The notes under the pieces are model-generated. The model was given only the letters and a program-made list of their open reading frames with translations. It ran no database searches and had not been told where the DNA came from. Positions 45,696 to 53,822 of a stretch of 64,000 nucleotides of DNA are shown here, in pieces; positions within the stretch are counted from its first letter, which is position 1; each line of letters starts with the position of its first letter. Where the stretch lies: the NCBI GenBank assembly GCA_900473205.1, contig UCLB01000005.1, positions 1-64,000 on the forward strand. Direction: 5' to 3'. The position numbers and the translations under genes are program-made. Origin of the DNA: Hyphomicrobiales bacterium. Its GTDB lineage: Bacteria; Pseudomonadota; Alphaproteobacteria; Rhizobiales; Rhizobiaceae.

Positions 45696-45720
45696 AATGC
45701 GTGGCAAAAAAAATAGTTCC
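45696..45720 (-). promoter_or_regulatory. EcfG-type promoter of nepR-ecfG
   Basis: Minus strand: GGAAC-N16-CATT, one mismatch from CGTT and also fitting the Sinorhizobium RpoE2 form GGAAC-N18-TT. It lies 34 bases before nepR and indicates autoregulation. Confidence 0.72.
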
Positions 45721-45728
45721 AGCCAAAC

Positions 45729-45753
45729 GGAACTTTTTTTGAAACGCCGCGTT
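45729..45753 (+). promoter_or_regulatory. EcfG-type promoter of phyR
   Basis: GGAAC-N16-CGTT, perfect, 48 bases before the phyR start. It is divergent from the nepR promoter with only 8 bases between the two GGAAC elements. Confidence 0.82.
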
Positions 45754-45801
45754 TTTTCGTTCAGGTTTGCGCTGCAAACCGCATGAACAGGGGAGAATTC
45801 C

Positions 45802-46596
45802 ATGTCAGTTTCTACACGCATCGCTCCGCATCTGCCCTATCTCCGCAGGTTTGCGCGTGCCGTTTGCGGTTCACAATCAACTGGCGATGCCTATGTTGCC
45901 GCCAGCCTTGAGGCACTGATCGCAGATGTCAGCATTTTTCCGCAGACGAGCAGCGATCGCGTTTCGCTTTACCAATTGTTTGTCTCCATCTTTAGTTCCG
46001 TTACCATCAACATCAAGAATGATGAGAACCTGACCGGATGGGAAAAGCGCGCCTCTGCCAATCTTTCGGCTGTTCCCGCCGTGCCGCGCCAGGCGTTCCT
46101 GCTGACGACAGTTGAAGAATTCACCCTTGCAGAAGTTGCAGAAGTGCTGCGCGTGCCAGAAGGCGAAGTCAGCAAGCTGATCGACGAAGCCGCTTCCGAA
46201 ATCGCCCGCCAGGTTGCGACAGATATCATGATCATCGAGGACGAGCCTCTGATCGCCATGGACATCGAGCAGATGGTAACCGATCTTGGCCATAACGTGA
46301 CCGGCATTGCCCGCACGCACAAGGAAGCGCTCGAGCTGTTCCACCGCACCCAGCCCAAGATGATCCTGGCCGACATTCAGCTGGCAGACGGAAGCTCCGG
46401 TCTGGAAGCTATGAAGGAAATCCTTCAGATGACGACGCTGCCGGTTATCTTCATCACCGCTTTCCCGGAACGTCTGCTGACCGGCGAGCGCCCAGAGCCG
46501 ACATTCCTCGTCACCAAGCCTTTCAACCCGGATATGGTCAAGGCCCTCATAAGTCAGGCTCTTTTCTTCAATGAAAGTTCACGCGTCGCCGCATAA
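45802..46596 (+). CDS. phyR: Anti-anti-sigma response regulator PhyR
   Basis: The switch of the general stress response, 264 residues. The N-terminal half is a sigma-like domain mimicking EcfG (about 1-130; region 4-like TLAEVAEVLRVPEGEVSKL). The C-terminal receiver has acidic residues IEDEP at about 146 and phosphoacceptor Asp in LADIQLADGSSG (near 192). Phosphorylation frees the sigma-like domain to bind NepR. Its kinase is probably one of the HWE kinases downstream. Confidence 0.96.
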   Translation: MSVSTRIAPHLPYLRRFARAVCGSQSTGDAYVAASLEALIADVSIFPQTSSDRVSLYQLFVSIFSSVTINIKNDENLTGWEKRASANLSAVPAVPRQAFLLTTVEEFTLAEVAEVLRVPEGEVSKLIDEAASEIARQVATDIMIIEDEPLIAMDIEQMVTDLGHNVTGIARTHKEALELFHRTQPKMILADIQLADGSSGLEAMKEILQMTTLPVIFITAFPERLLTGERPEPTFLVTKPFNPDMVKALISQALFFNESSRVAA

Positions 46597-46621
46597 CTTG
46601 CACTGATTTTAAAAAGATTTT

Positions 46622-46646
46622 GGAACTCGGGTTCTTACCCGGCGTT
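46622..46646 (+). promoter_or_regulatory. EcfG-type promoter of the sensor kinase at 46709
   Basis: GGAAC-N16-CGTT, perfect, 62 bases before the kinase start and 25 bases after the phyR stop. Confidence 0.8.
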
Positions 46647-46708
46647 GACGTCGATATGTTTTTTCAAGCATCGCGACCATCATCGCCGTTCCGCGTTAGG
46701 AGACAATA

Positions 46709-47704
46709 TTGCATCGGCTGGCGTGGCATAATGCGGAGCGGGATGAGGGCGATCTGCACGATTCACTCGTGCTCGCACTGCTGGACTCTGACGAGACGGT
46801 TATGCTGCAAGACCGCGATAAGGAGTACATCTTTATCGCCAACCTCCCCGACGTATGGACCCTGCCGACGGAATCCGGGCAAGACCCGACCGATCTTACG
46901 ATGTTCGGCAACGACCTTGCCGCCCGACTGGCCGAACTGAAGAAAGACCTGACCTCTGCGGGAAGCCGCGGCATGCTGGAAGTCAGCGCCGGTAAGGACC
47001 GTGTCTTCCAGTTTCACGTCTATTCCACCGTGAACATGTCCGGGCAACGGGTTCTCAAGACTACGATCAGAGAGATCACGGTCGAGCGGCGCCGCGAGCA
47101 ATTGCTTCGCTCGCTTTTGCGGGAGGTCAGTCACCGTTCTAAAAATCTTTTGGCGATCATCCAGAGCCTGTCGGCCCAGACGGCGCGTTTCAGCTTCACC
47201 AAGGAAGATTTTCTGCGCAAATTCCGGGGGCGTCTGCATGCGCTGGCGCAATCCCAGGATTTGATCACCGATTCAGACTGGCGAGGTGCAGAGATTTTCG
47301 ATCTCCTAAAGCAGCAGGCCGATCTTTATCTTCCGGAATATCCCAACCTGATAAAGATGGTTGGCGAAAATCTTCTGCTGAACCCCAATGGCGCGCTCTA
47401 CGTGGGCCTGGCGTTCCATGAGCTGGTGGTGAATACCGTTAGCCATGGCGGCAATCTCTCTCGCCATCTTCCGATCACGCTCGATTGTCGCAAGGACGGA
47501 GAATTTTTCGAAGTTCGCTGGACAGAGCCTTTGGGTGGCGAGGCCGCGCAATCGGCTTCCGTTGATGGCGGCAAGAGAAGCCACTTCGGAAGTATCGTGC
47601 TGGAAAAGGTCGTGCCTGCGGCCTTGGGCGGTGAGGCGAGCTATAATGTCTCTGCTGACAATATCGACTATTTCCTGAAATTCCCGGCACCCCTTCCCAC
47701 GTAA
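46709..47704 (+). CDS. Soluble HWE/HisKA2-type sensor histidine kinase
   Basis: A 331-residue kinase without membrane segments. An N-terminal PAS-like domain (about 1-125) precedes the phosphoacceptor His in REVSHRSKNLLAIIQSLS (about 140) and the HWE-type ATPase domain (FHELVVNTVSHGG; SHFGSIVLEKVVP). The start is a TTG with AGGAG seven bases upstream; no ATG or GTG fits. Kinases of this kind act on PhyR in other alphaproteobacteria; its position and EcfG-type promoter suggest feedback on the stress pathway. Confidence 0.9.
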   Translation: MHRLAWHNAERDEGDLHDSLVLALLDSDETVMLQDRDKEYIFIANLPDVWTLPTESGQDPTDLTMFGNDLAARLAELKKDLTSAGSRGMLEVSAGKDRVFQFHVYSTVNMSGQRVLKTTIREITVERRREQLLRSLLREVSHRSKNLLAIIQSLSAQTARFSFTKEDFLRKFRGRLHALAQSQDLITDSDWRGAEIFDLLKQQADLYLPEYPNLIKMVGENLLLNPNGALYVGLAFHELVVNTVSHGGNLSRHLPITLDCRKDGEFFEVRWTEPLGGEAAQSASVDGGKRSHFGSIVLEKVVPAALGGEASYNVSADNIDYFLKFPAPLPT

Positions 47705-47794
47705 TCCATAGCCGCGCGTCATAATGAAAAGGCCCGTGTGTTCACGGCTGCTATGATATGGCTACTCGTATTCTGGTTTGAAAATAGCCCTAAA

Positions 47795-47898
47795 ACACAA
47801 AAGCACGGCTCCGTAGAGCCGTGCTATCTGTGGCAGGTTTTCAGGGGCAAAACCTGCATCGCCAAGCCTCAGGCGGGGACGGGGAGTGGCTTGGCTTG
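47795..47898 (-). ncRNA. Candidate EcfG-dependent small RNA
   Basis: Predicted RNA of about 100 nt in a gene-free gap of 241 bases. On the minus strand: start near 47898, 8 bases after a perfect EcfG-type promoter; hairpin 1 GCCAAGCC/GGCTTGGC (47895-47861) with a 19-base C-rich loop containing CTCCCCGTCCCCGCC; hairpin 2 GCAGGTTTT/AAAACCTGC (47857-47833) with loop GCCCCTG; hairpin 3 AGCACGGCTC/GAGCCGTGCT (47825-47802, loop TACG) followed by TTTGTGTTTT, an intrinsic terminator. No ribosome binding site or frame fits. C-rich loops can pair with Shine-Dalgarno sequences. Expression is unproven. Confidence 0.72.
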
Positions 47899-47905
47899 CT
47901 GTAAC

Positions 47906-47930
47906 AACGTGACCGGTACCGGTTGGTTCC
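47906..47930 (-). promoter_or_regulatory. EcfG-type promoter without a protein gene
   Basis: Minus strand: GGAAC-N16-CGTT, perfect. It sits 16 bases past the stop of the membrane kinase gene and fires into the gap that holds the candidate small RNA. The spacer contains the palindrome ACCGGTACCGGT. Confidence 0.78.
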
Positions 47931-47945
47931 CGCCATGGTTCAATT

Positions 47946-49649
47946 TTATTCCAGCACCGTCGTATTTTTTTGCGTCAGAAAATGGCGCATAGGTGCGGTC
48001 AGTGTCCAGCGGAATCCCGCCTCACTATAATCCATTGATATATTGGCGGAAAATGAACTTTCCGCGTGGCGTTTGATGATCGTCGTGCCAAAGCCGCTGC
48101 GGGTTGGTGCAACCGCAGCGGGGCCGCCGATCTCGTTCCAATCGATGGTCAACTGGTCGTGATCGCCCTCGACCTTGCGTGTCCAAGACAATTCGACGGT
48201 TGCGGTCTTTCTGGACAGCGCACCGTATTTGATCGAGTTGGTGGTCAGCTCGTGAATGATGAGGCCGAAATTCTGCGCTGCTTCTGGCGACAGCATGAAG
48301 TCTTCACCGCTGAGTTTTACCTGATCGACGGCGGTGCCGAAGACATTCATATGTGTCTCGATCAGCTTGCGCATCGGCAGGCCCTGCCATTGCACCTCTG
48401 ATAACGCGCTGATCGACATGCCGAGGCCGCGAAGCCTGTGATCCACTTCCTTCTGGAATTCGGGCACGGTGGTGTTTTCACGCGCAAGCTGGCGCATCAT
48501 CGCCTGCACCAGCGTCAGCAGGTTTTTGGAGCGGTGAACCAGCTCGTGCAAAATGAGGTGAGTGCGGTCTTCCGCCTGGCTGCGGTCGAAAGACGCGTTG
48601 GACAGCGCCACGGCCACCTGGTTGGCCTCTTTGATCTTGGTGTCGATGGGCGCAACAATTTCGCCTTCACCGATGCGCTTTGCCATGTCCACCAGTTCAC
48701 GGATCGAGCCGCGCAACTGACGACCAACCAGATAGGCGCCCGCGATGGCGATGATGACAAGCACGAAGCTGCCGATCATCATTTTACGCCATGTGCTGAC
48801 CAAAGCTGACTGGCTGTTATCGGCGGGTCCCCAGATCACCGCTTTCCACGACCAGCCCGGAAGCTGGGAATAGGCATAGATAATGCCGTTCTGATCTTCA
48901 AAGCTGCCGCTGAAGGATCGCATCAGCCCGGTCGCGTCGCTGTGGCCGAAAGCGGTGCCCGCCGCAATCTCATCCGGCGCGCTGGAGGAAACGACGTGGC
49001 TGTCGGCATCCAAGATGGCAATCGACCAGCCGGGCGGCAGACCATCGGTGGAAATCAGCCCCATCAGGTCGCGGGCATTCTGGGTCATGATCAGGGCATC
49101 GCCCGCAGCGGATAGCGCGCGCGGCAGTGGCCGCATGACGTTGAACACCCATTCCTTGCTGGTATTGCCAAAGAAAATATTGGACACCGCTGTCCGCCCA
49201 CCGGCAATCACGTCGGAAAGCTTGATATCAGGCGGCACATTGCCCAGCGGTTGCTCGAAAGGCACGCGGCTGTTCAGGCGCTGTTTTCCGTCGGCGGTTG
49301 CGATGATGACATAGAGCCCCTGCTTCTGGAGGCTCTCGCTCACTCGCTTGTGAAAAGCTGAGAGGTCGCCATCTTCCAGTTCCGGGAACTGCGAGAGGAG
49401 ATTGAGCGAGGTTGCCATTTCCTGCAAACGGCGATCGATGTTGCGGCTGACGGCGCGGGCATCTTCGACCGCCTCGCGCTGAAGGTCGCCTCTCTCATCT
49501 GCTTCCAGCTTCAACATCAAATAGCCGACGAAGATAATCAGCGGCAGCGTGATTACCGTTGTCATAACAACGAGATAGACGCTTATCGGCGCAGTCGGAA
49601 AAAAGCCAGCAAGGCGTTGTCTTAGTCTGGAAATGAAATCGTTCTGCAT
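47946..49649 (-). CDS. Membrane HWE/HisKA2-type sensor histidine kinase
   Basis: A 567-residue membrane kinase. First membrane segment about 20-45, a periplasmic Cache/CHASE-like sensor of about 240 residues, second segment about 290-310 (MMIGSFVLVIIAIAGAYLVG), a HAMP linker, phosphoacceptor His in HELVHRSKNLLTLVQAMM (about 375) and the HWE-type ATPase domain (LIIHELTTNSIKYGA; GFGTTIIKRH). Likely a second input to the stress response or a related pathway. I see no EcfG-type promoter before it. Confidence 0.92.
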   Translation of the reverse strand: MQNDFISRLRQRLAGFFPTAPISVYLVVMTTVITLPLIIFVGYLMLKLEADERGDLQREAVEDARAVSRNIDRRLQEMATSLNLLSQFPELEDGDLSAFHKRVSESLQKQGLYVIIATADGKQRLNSRVPFEQPLGNVPPDIKLSDVIAGGRTAVSNIFFGNTSKEWVFNVMRPLPRALSAAGDALIMTQNARDLMGLISTDGLPPGWSIAILDADSHVVSSSAPDEIAAGTAFGHSDATGLMRSFSGSFEDQNGIIYAYSQLPGWSWKAVIWGPADNSQSALVSTWRKMMIGSFVLVIIAIAGAYLVGRQLRGSIRELVDMAKRIGEGEIVAPIDTKIKEANQVAVALSNASFDRSQAEDRTHLILHELVHRSKNLLTLVQAMMRQLARENTTVPEFQKEVDHRLRGLGMSISALSEVQWQGLPMRKLIETHMNVFGTAVDQVKLSGEDFMLSPEAAQNFGLIIHELTTNSIKYGALSRKTATVELSWTRKVEGDHDQLTIDWNEIGGPAAVAPTRSGFGTTIIKRHAESSFSANISMDYSEAGFRWTLTAPMRHFLTQKNTTVLE

Positions 49650-49795
49650 TGTTTCGCTGGTTTCGACTGCTGCTCAAGTCATGGTAGGATGGGCGCAGAA
49701 TGGCTGAAGCGGAGGAGCTTCGCAATCCCATTATATGCCCGAATAAACGTCATTTTCTGCTGTTGATCGTGCGCTAGATTGCCTAAAAAAATGGC

Positions 49796-49821
49796 GGAAC
49801 TAATTCCGACCTGCCGTCGTT
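49796..49821 (+). promoter_or_regulatory. EcfG-type promoter of the PRC-barrel gene
   Basis: GGAAC-N17-CGTT, 80 bases before the start at 49901. The 17-base spacer is within the accepted range. Confidence 0.75.
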
Positions 49822-49900
49822 TGCAAACCAACAGGCTCACACAGAAACGGAAAAACCGTGGTGAGCAGGTTTCGAACGAAGATAATAAGGAAGGTACGAA

Positions 49901-50461
49901 ATGAACAAGACACTCACCACGATCGTCACTGCCGCTCTCTTGGGTTCCACGACATTCGCACCACTCGCCATGGCACAGACAGCCGCCGAGCCAGCACCGG
50001 CTGCACCGGGCGCTGCCGCTCCCGCCACACCAGCCGCCCCTGCCGCACCGGCAACGACCGCTGCTACACCAGCAGCCAGCGGCAGCTACCTGACGGAACA
50101 GGCTGTAACGCAGATCAGCGCCAATGACTATATTGGTAACGCCGTCTACACATCTGCCGATGAAAGCATCGGTAGCGTGACGAACCTCATTCTCGAAGAA
50201 AATGGCGGCATCGTCGCAGCTGTTGTTGGTGTTGGTGGTTTCCTCGGCATCGGTGCCAAGGACGTGGCAGTTCCTATGGACAAAATCACCGTGACCCGTG
50301 ACACACAGAGCGGCACAATTCGCCTGACGACAACGGAAACGGCTGAGTCCTTGAAGGCTGCTCCAGAATTCGTTACCATGAAGGACAAGAAGGCAGCTGA
50401 CGGCGCCGCAGCACCTGCGCCAGCCAGCGATGGTGCAACGACAACAGCGCCGAAGCCGTAA
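49901..50461 (+). CDS. Exported PRC-barrel protein
   Basis: A 186-residue secreted protein. It has a signal peptide (cut near AMAQ, about residue 26), an Ala/Pro-rich linker (about 27-60), a PRC-barrel domain (about 70-150: DYIGNAVYTSADESIGSVTNLI) and a second Ala/Pro/Thr-rich tail. Proteins of this build are common stress-induced envelope proteins in rhizobia; the exact role is unknown. It has its own EcfG-type promoter and terminator. Confidence 0.88.
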   Translation: MNKTLTTIVTAALLGSTTFAPLAMAQTAAEPAPAAPGAAAPATPAAPAAPATTAATPAASGSYLTEQAVTQISANDYIGNAVYTSADESIGSVTNLILEENGGIVAAVVGVGGFLGIGAKDVAVPMDKITVTRDTQSGTIRLTTTETAESLKAAPEFVTMKDKKAADGAAAPAPASDGATTTAPKP

Positions 50462-50505
50462 GGTTTCCTGGGAGAGAGGAGCTACGGGAGTGTTCCTGTG
50501 GCGGA

Positions 50506-50534
50506 AACACCGGTCCAAAGGGCCGGTGTTTTTT
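50506..50534 (+). terminator. Terminator after PRC-barrel gene
   Basis: AACACCGG and CCGGTGTT with an inner CC/GG pair and AAAG loop, followed by a T run, 44 bases after the stop. Confidence 0.88.
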
Positions 50535-50549
50535 ATGCTGATGCGTTTG

Positions 50550-51533
50550 TTACATGCTCTCGTTGCGGGACGAATGCCAGCGCCATGCCGAGCGGATAAT
50601 GTCTTCCAGCGTATATTGCGGCTCCCAGCCCAACACTTCCCGCGCCTTGTCGTTGTTGGCAACGAGCGTGGTTGAGTCGCCCTCGCGACGGTCGGTATAT
50701 TCCACCGGGAAGGGGCGACCAGAGACTTCCGAGATCGTGTCGAGCAGTTCCTTGACCGTCGTTCCGGTGCCGGTGCCGAGATTGAGTTCGACGGTCTCAC
50801 CACCTGCCAGCAGGTAATCCACGGCACGCACATGAGCGTCGGCCAGATCGAGAATGTGGATATAATCGCGCACGCAGGTACCGTCGCGCGTATCGTAATC
50901 CGTACCGAAGACCTTGAAACCTTCGCGACGGCCAAGCGCCGCTTCGATGGCGAGCGGTATGGCATGGGTTTCAGGCTTGTGCCACTCGCCGATCCGGCCT
51001 TCGAAATCCGCGCCTGCCGCATTGAAATAGCGCAGCATGACGGATTTCAGGTCCTTGTAGGTGCTGTAGTCTTTCAGCGCCTGCTCCACCACCCATTTGG
51101 TGCGACCATAGGGATTGATGGGTGCTTGGCGGTGGGTTTCGTCCAGTGGCACGCGTTCCGGCAGGCCATAGGTTGCGCATGTGGAGGAAAAGACGAAGGC
51201 CTTCACGCCTGCATCCATCGTGGCCGACAGCAGGGTCAGCGCGCCGGTGACATTGTTATCGTAAAAGGCCACCGGGTTTTTAACGGATTCACCGACTTCG
51301 ATCAATGCTGCAAAATGCAGAACGGCTTCGGGCTTGTGTTTTGCAAAGACTTCATCGAGGCGCGCCCGGTCCCTGATATCGCCCTGTTCGAAGGGTCCCC
51401 AGCGGACGAATTCTTCATGGCCGTTTGAAAGATTGTCGAAAACGACTGGCTCATATCCACGCTCGGCGAGCAACAGGCATGTGTGGGAACCGATATATCC
51501 GGCACCGCCGACAACAAGGACTTTCTTCCGCAT
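50550..51533 (-). CDS. galE: UDP-glucose 4-epimerase
   Basis: Interconverts UDP-glucose and UDP-galactose for surface polysaccharides; 327 residues. NAD-binding GGAGYIGSHTCLLL at the N-terminus, catalytic SSTCATYG and YGRTK (the YxxxK motif, about 143-147), and the C-terminal substrate loop. Single gene, tail to tail with the PRC-barrel gene. Confidence 0.95.
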   Translation of the reverse strand: MRKKVLVVGGAGYIGSHTCLLLAERGYEPVVFDNLSNGHEEFVRWGPFEQGDIRDRARLDEVFAKHKPEAVLHFAALIEVGESVKNPVAFYDNNVTGALTLLSATMDAGVKAFVFSSTCATYGLPERVPLDETHRQAPINPYGRTKWVVEQALKDYSTYKDLKSVMLRYFNAAGADFEGRIGEWHKPETHAIPLAIEAALGRREGFKVFGTDYDTRDGTCVRDYIHILDLADAHVRAVDYLLAGGETVELNLGTGTGTTVKELLDTISEVSGRPFPVEYTDRREGDSTTLVANNDKAREVLGWEPQYTLEDIIRSAWRWHSSRNESM

Positions 51534-51614
51534 CCAACATTCTCTCCGTTAAACAGATGGTTGCAACCTGCGTAACATTTTGTCGGCAGAAGGGCAGCGG
51601 GAAATTATCGCGGA

Positions 51615-51651
51615 TGAAAAAAGGAAAGCCGCCTTTGGGGAAAGACGGCTT
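51615..51651 (-). terminator. Terminator of the YqjD/YqjE-like operon
   Basis: On the minus strand AAGCCG pairs with CGGCTT around an inner CTTT/AAAG stem, followed by TTTCCTTTTTT. It lies 24 bases after the stop of the membrane protein gene. Confidence 0.82.
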
Positions 51652-51674
51652 ATCAGATTGTCCAGATACTCGGA

Positions 51675-52103
51675 TTACTTTTTCTTTTTAACCGTCGTGC
51701 GTGTCGCGATATAGCCGAGGGCCAATGCGCTCAGCAATGTCGTATAAGGGCGCGCCCTGAGTGCTCCGGCAGCCATGGCCTGTACTGCCAATGGTGCAGC
51801 CGCTAACGGAGCCAAGGGCATAACCGGCCTCGTAGCATAAACGCGGGGCCTGCGCATGATCGCCAGACTGACGAGCATGATGACGCCCAGAAGAAATGCG
51901 ACGCCTGCAATGACCAGTGCCGCAGGTCCGGCACCGATTTCTTTCGCCAGATAGATCGAGCCACCGATGATCGCGGCAATGAAGGCGATGGCAAAAAATG
52001 CGCCTGCCAAAACCCAGAGCAGAAGCTTGGATTTTATGCGCCGTGTTACGAGTTGGCCTTCTCGCTGGGTATCGCCGAGATAAAGCAGCAGCGCTTCAAT
52101 CAT
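51675..52103 (-). CDS. YqjE-like membrane protein (phage-holin family)
   Basis: A 142-residue membrane protein with two adjacent membrane segments (about 28-55 and 60-82), a short Pro-rich stretch and a third possible hydrophobic segment, ending in KKKK. This pattern fits the YqjE/holin-like proteins often found next to YqjD-type genes. Nine bases after the YqjD-like gene, so one operon under EcfG-type control. Confidence 0.78.
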   Translation of the reverse strand: MIEALLLYLGDTQREGQLVTRRIKSKLLLWVLAGAFFAIAFIAAIIGGSIYLAKEIGAGPAALVIAGVAFLLGVIMLVSLAIMRRPRVYATRPVMPLAPLAAAPLAVQAMAAGALRARPYTTLLSALALGYIATRTTVKKKK

Positions 52104-52112
52104 GATGCTGCC

Positions 52113-52454
52113 TTAGCGCCGGGTAACGAGGGCGATAAGGAAACCTGCGGCCACTGCAATGCCGAGAGACTGGAGAGGATTTTTCTGAACCTGATAGGTC
52201 AGATTGTCGTTCAGAGACTGAATTTCGTGGCGAACATTATCGACCGTTTCTTCGCCCGCAGCCAGCGCGTCATCGGCAACCCGGGTTGCGCGTGCCTTGA
52301 CTTCGGAAGAAACACCGACGCCCAGAGCCTTTACGCTGCCTGCGAGGTTTGCGAGATCTTCGCGCAACTGTGTGAGCTGTGCAGCAACATCGGCTGCATC
52401 GCCGCCTTCGAGAGTTTCACGGACTTTGTCTTCCACGTTGCGAACCGTCGCCAT
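52113..52454 (-). CDS. YqjD/ElaB-like (DUF883) membrane-anchored protein
   Basis: A 113-residue protein with a long amphipathic helix (about 20-85) and one C-terminal membrane anchor (NPLQSLGIAVAAGFLIALVTRR). The build and the NPLQSLGIA anchor match the DUF883 family; E. coli YqjD anchors ribosomes to the membrane in stationary phase. First gene of a stress-type operon with an EcfG-type promoter. Confidence 0.85.
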   Translation of the reverse strand: MATVRNVEDKVRETLEGGDAADVAAQLTQLREDLANLAGSVKALGVGVSSEVKARATRVADDALAAGEETVDNVRHEIQSLNDNLTYQVQKNPLQSLGIAVAAGFLIALVTRR

Positions 52455-52516
52455 GATGTTTCCTTTTCTGAAGTAATGTCAAAAACGCCGTGTCCACGGC
52501 TCACGCGTAGTTTCAA

Positions 52517-52541
52517 AACGTGCATGCCCTTGTTTGGTTCC
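52517..52541 (-). promoter_or_regulatory. EcfG-type promoter of the YqjD/YqjE-like operon
   Basis: Minus strand: GGAAC-N16-CGTT, perfect, 63 bases before the start at 52454. Confidence 0.8.
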
Positions 52542-52676
52542 GCATCTTTGCGGTGAGAGGAGAAAAAAGAACTCTGTTGCAGAATCTGTCCTGCGGGTTT
52601 GTTTTCCTGTCACAAGCATCATATAAGGCCCGTCAATCAGACCCGTCTTTGACTTCCATCAACATGTGATCCGCCA

Positions 52677-53774
52677 ATGCTTCAGACGCCATACTATCTC
52701 ATCGACAAGACCAAACTTCTTCGCAACATGGAGAAGATTGCCTATGTGCGCGAAAAATCCGGCGCGAAAGCTCTGCTGGCCTTGAAGTGCTTTGCCACTT
52801 GGTCGGTGTTCGATTTCATGTCGCAATATATGGATGGCACGACATCGTCGTCGCTTTACGAAGTGCGTCTCGGTCGCGAGAAATTCGGCGGCGAAACCCA
52901 TGCCTATAGCGTGGCCTATGCCGATTACGAGATAGAAGAGGTCATCTCCAACGCCGACAAGATTATCTTCAATTCCATCGGCCAGCTGGAACGCTTCGCC
53001 GACAAGGCATCCGGCATCACACGCGGTCTGCGCCTCAACCCGCAGGTTTCCTCCTCCACCTTCGATATCGCCGACCCGGCGCGCCCTTTCAGCCGTCTGG
53101 GTGAATGGGATGTTGCAAACGTCGAACAAGTCATGGACAGCATTTCCGGCTTCATGATCCACAACAATTGTGAAAATGGGGATTTCGATCTGTTCGACAG
53201 CATGTTGTCGCAGATCGAAGACAAGTTCGGCATCCTTCTGGAGCGTGTAGAATGGGTCAGCCTCGGCGGTGGTATCCATTTCACCGGCGAAAATTATCCG
53301 ATTGACCAGTTCTGCGATCGCCTCAAGGAATTCTCGGAAAAATATGGCGTTCAGGTCTATCTGGAGCCCGGCGAGGCCTCGATCACCAAGAGCACGACCT
53401 TGGAAACGACGGTGCTCGACACGCTGTTCAACGGCAAGAACCTCGCCATTGTCGACAGCTCCATCGAAGCGCATCTGCTCGATCTTCTGATCTACCGCGA
53501 AACGGCCAAGGTTTCTCCCAACGAAGGTGACCACCCCTATATGGTCTGCGGCAAGTCGTGCCTCGCAGGTGACGTGTTTGGCGAGTTTCGCTTCGAGAAC
53601 GAACTGAAGGTGGGCGACCGCGTGTCTTTCCAGGACACGGCCGGTTACACCATGGTCAAGAAAAACTGGTTCAACGGCGTCAAAATGCCGACTATTGCCA
53701 TCAAGGAACTCGATGGCACTGTGCGTGCCGTTCGTGAATTCGATTTTGCTGATTTCCAGCAAAGCCTGTCTTAA
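52677..53774 (+). CDS. nspC: Carboxyspermidine/carboxynorspermidine decarboxylase
   Basis: A PLP enzyme of the alanine racemase-fold decarboxylase family, 365 residues, that makes spermidine (or norspermidine) by decarboxylating the carboxy-form. PLP lysine in ALLALKCFATW, glycine-rich phosphate loop SLGGGIHFTG, and the CLAGD element near the C-terminus. It precedes the dehydrogenase gene by 48 bases. In Agrobacterium this route is the main source of spermidine. Confidence 0.9.
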   Translation: MLQTPYYLIDKTKLLRNMEKIAYVREKSGAKALLALKCFATWSVFDFMSQYMDGTTSSSLYEVRLGREKFGGETHAYSVAYADYEIEEVISNADKIIFNSIGQLERFADKASGITRGLRLNPQVSSSTFDIADPARPFSRLGEWDVANVEQVMDSISGFMIHNNCENGDFDLFDSMLSQIEDKFGILLERVEWVSLGGGIHFTGENYPIDQFCDRLKEFSEKYGVQVYLEPGEASITKSTTLETTVLDTLFNGKNLAIVDSSIEAHLLDLLIYRETAKVSPNEGDHPYMVCGKSCLAGDVFGEFRFENELKVGDRVSFQDTAGYTMVKKNWFNGVKMPTIAIKELDGTVRAVREFDFADFQQSLS

Positions 53775-53822
53775 CATCAAACCAAGCTCATCCCTGCGGG
53801 GATAAAGGGGGTATCACCTGAA

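Noticed and set aside
47802-47825. Terminator for the plus-strand kinase gene ending at 47704
   Set aside because: No T tract follows on the plus strand; the T-rich tail is on the minus strand, matching the small RNA direction.
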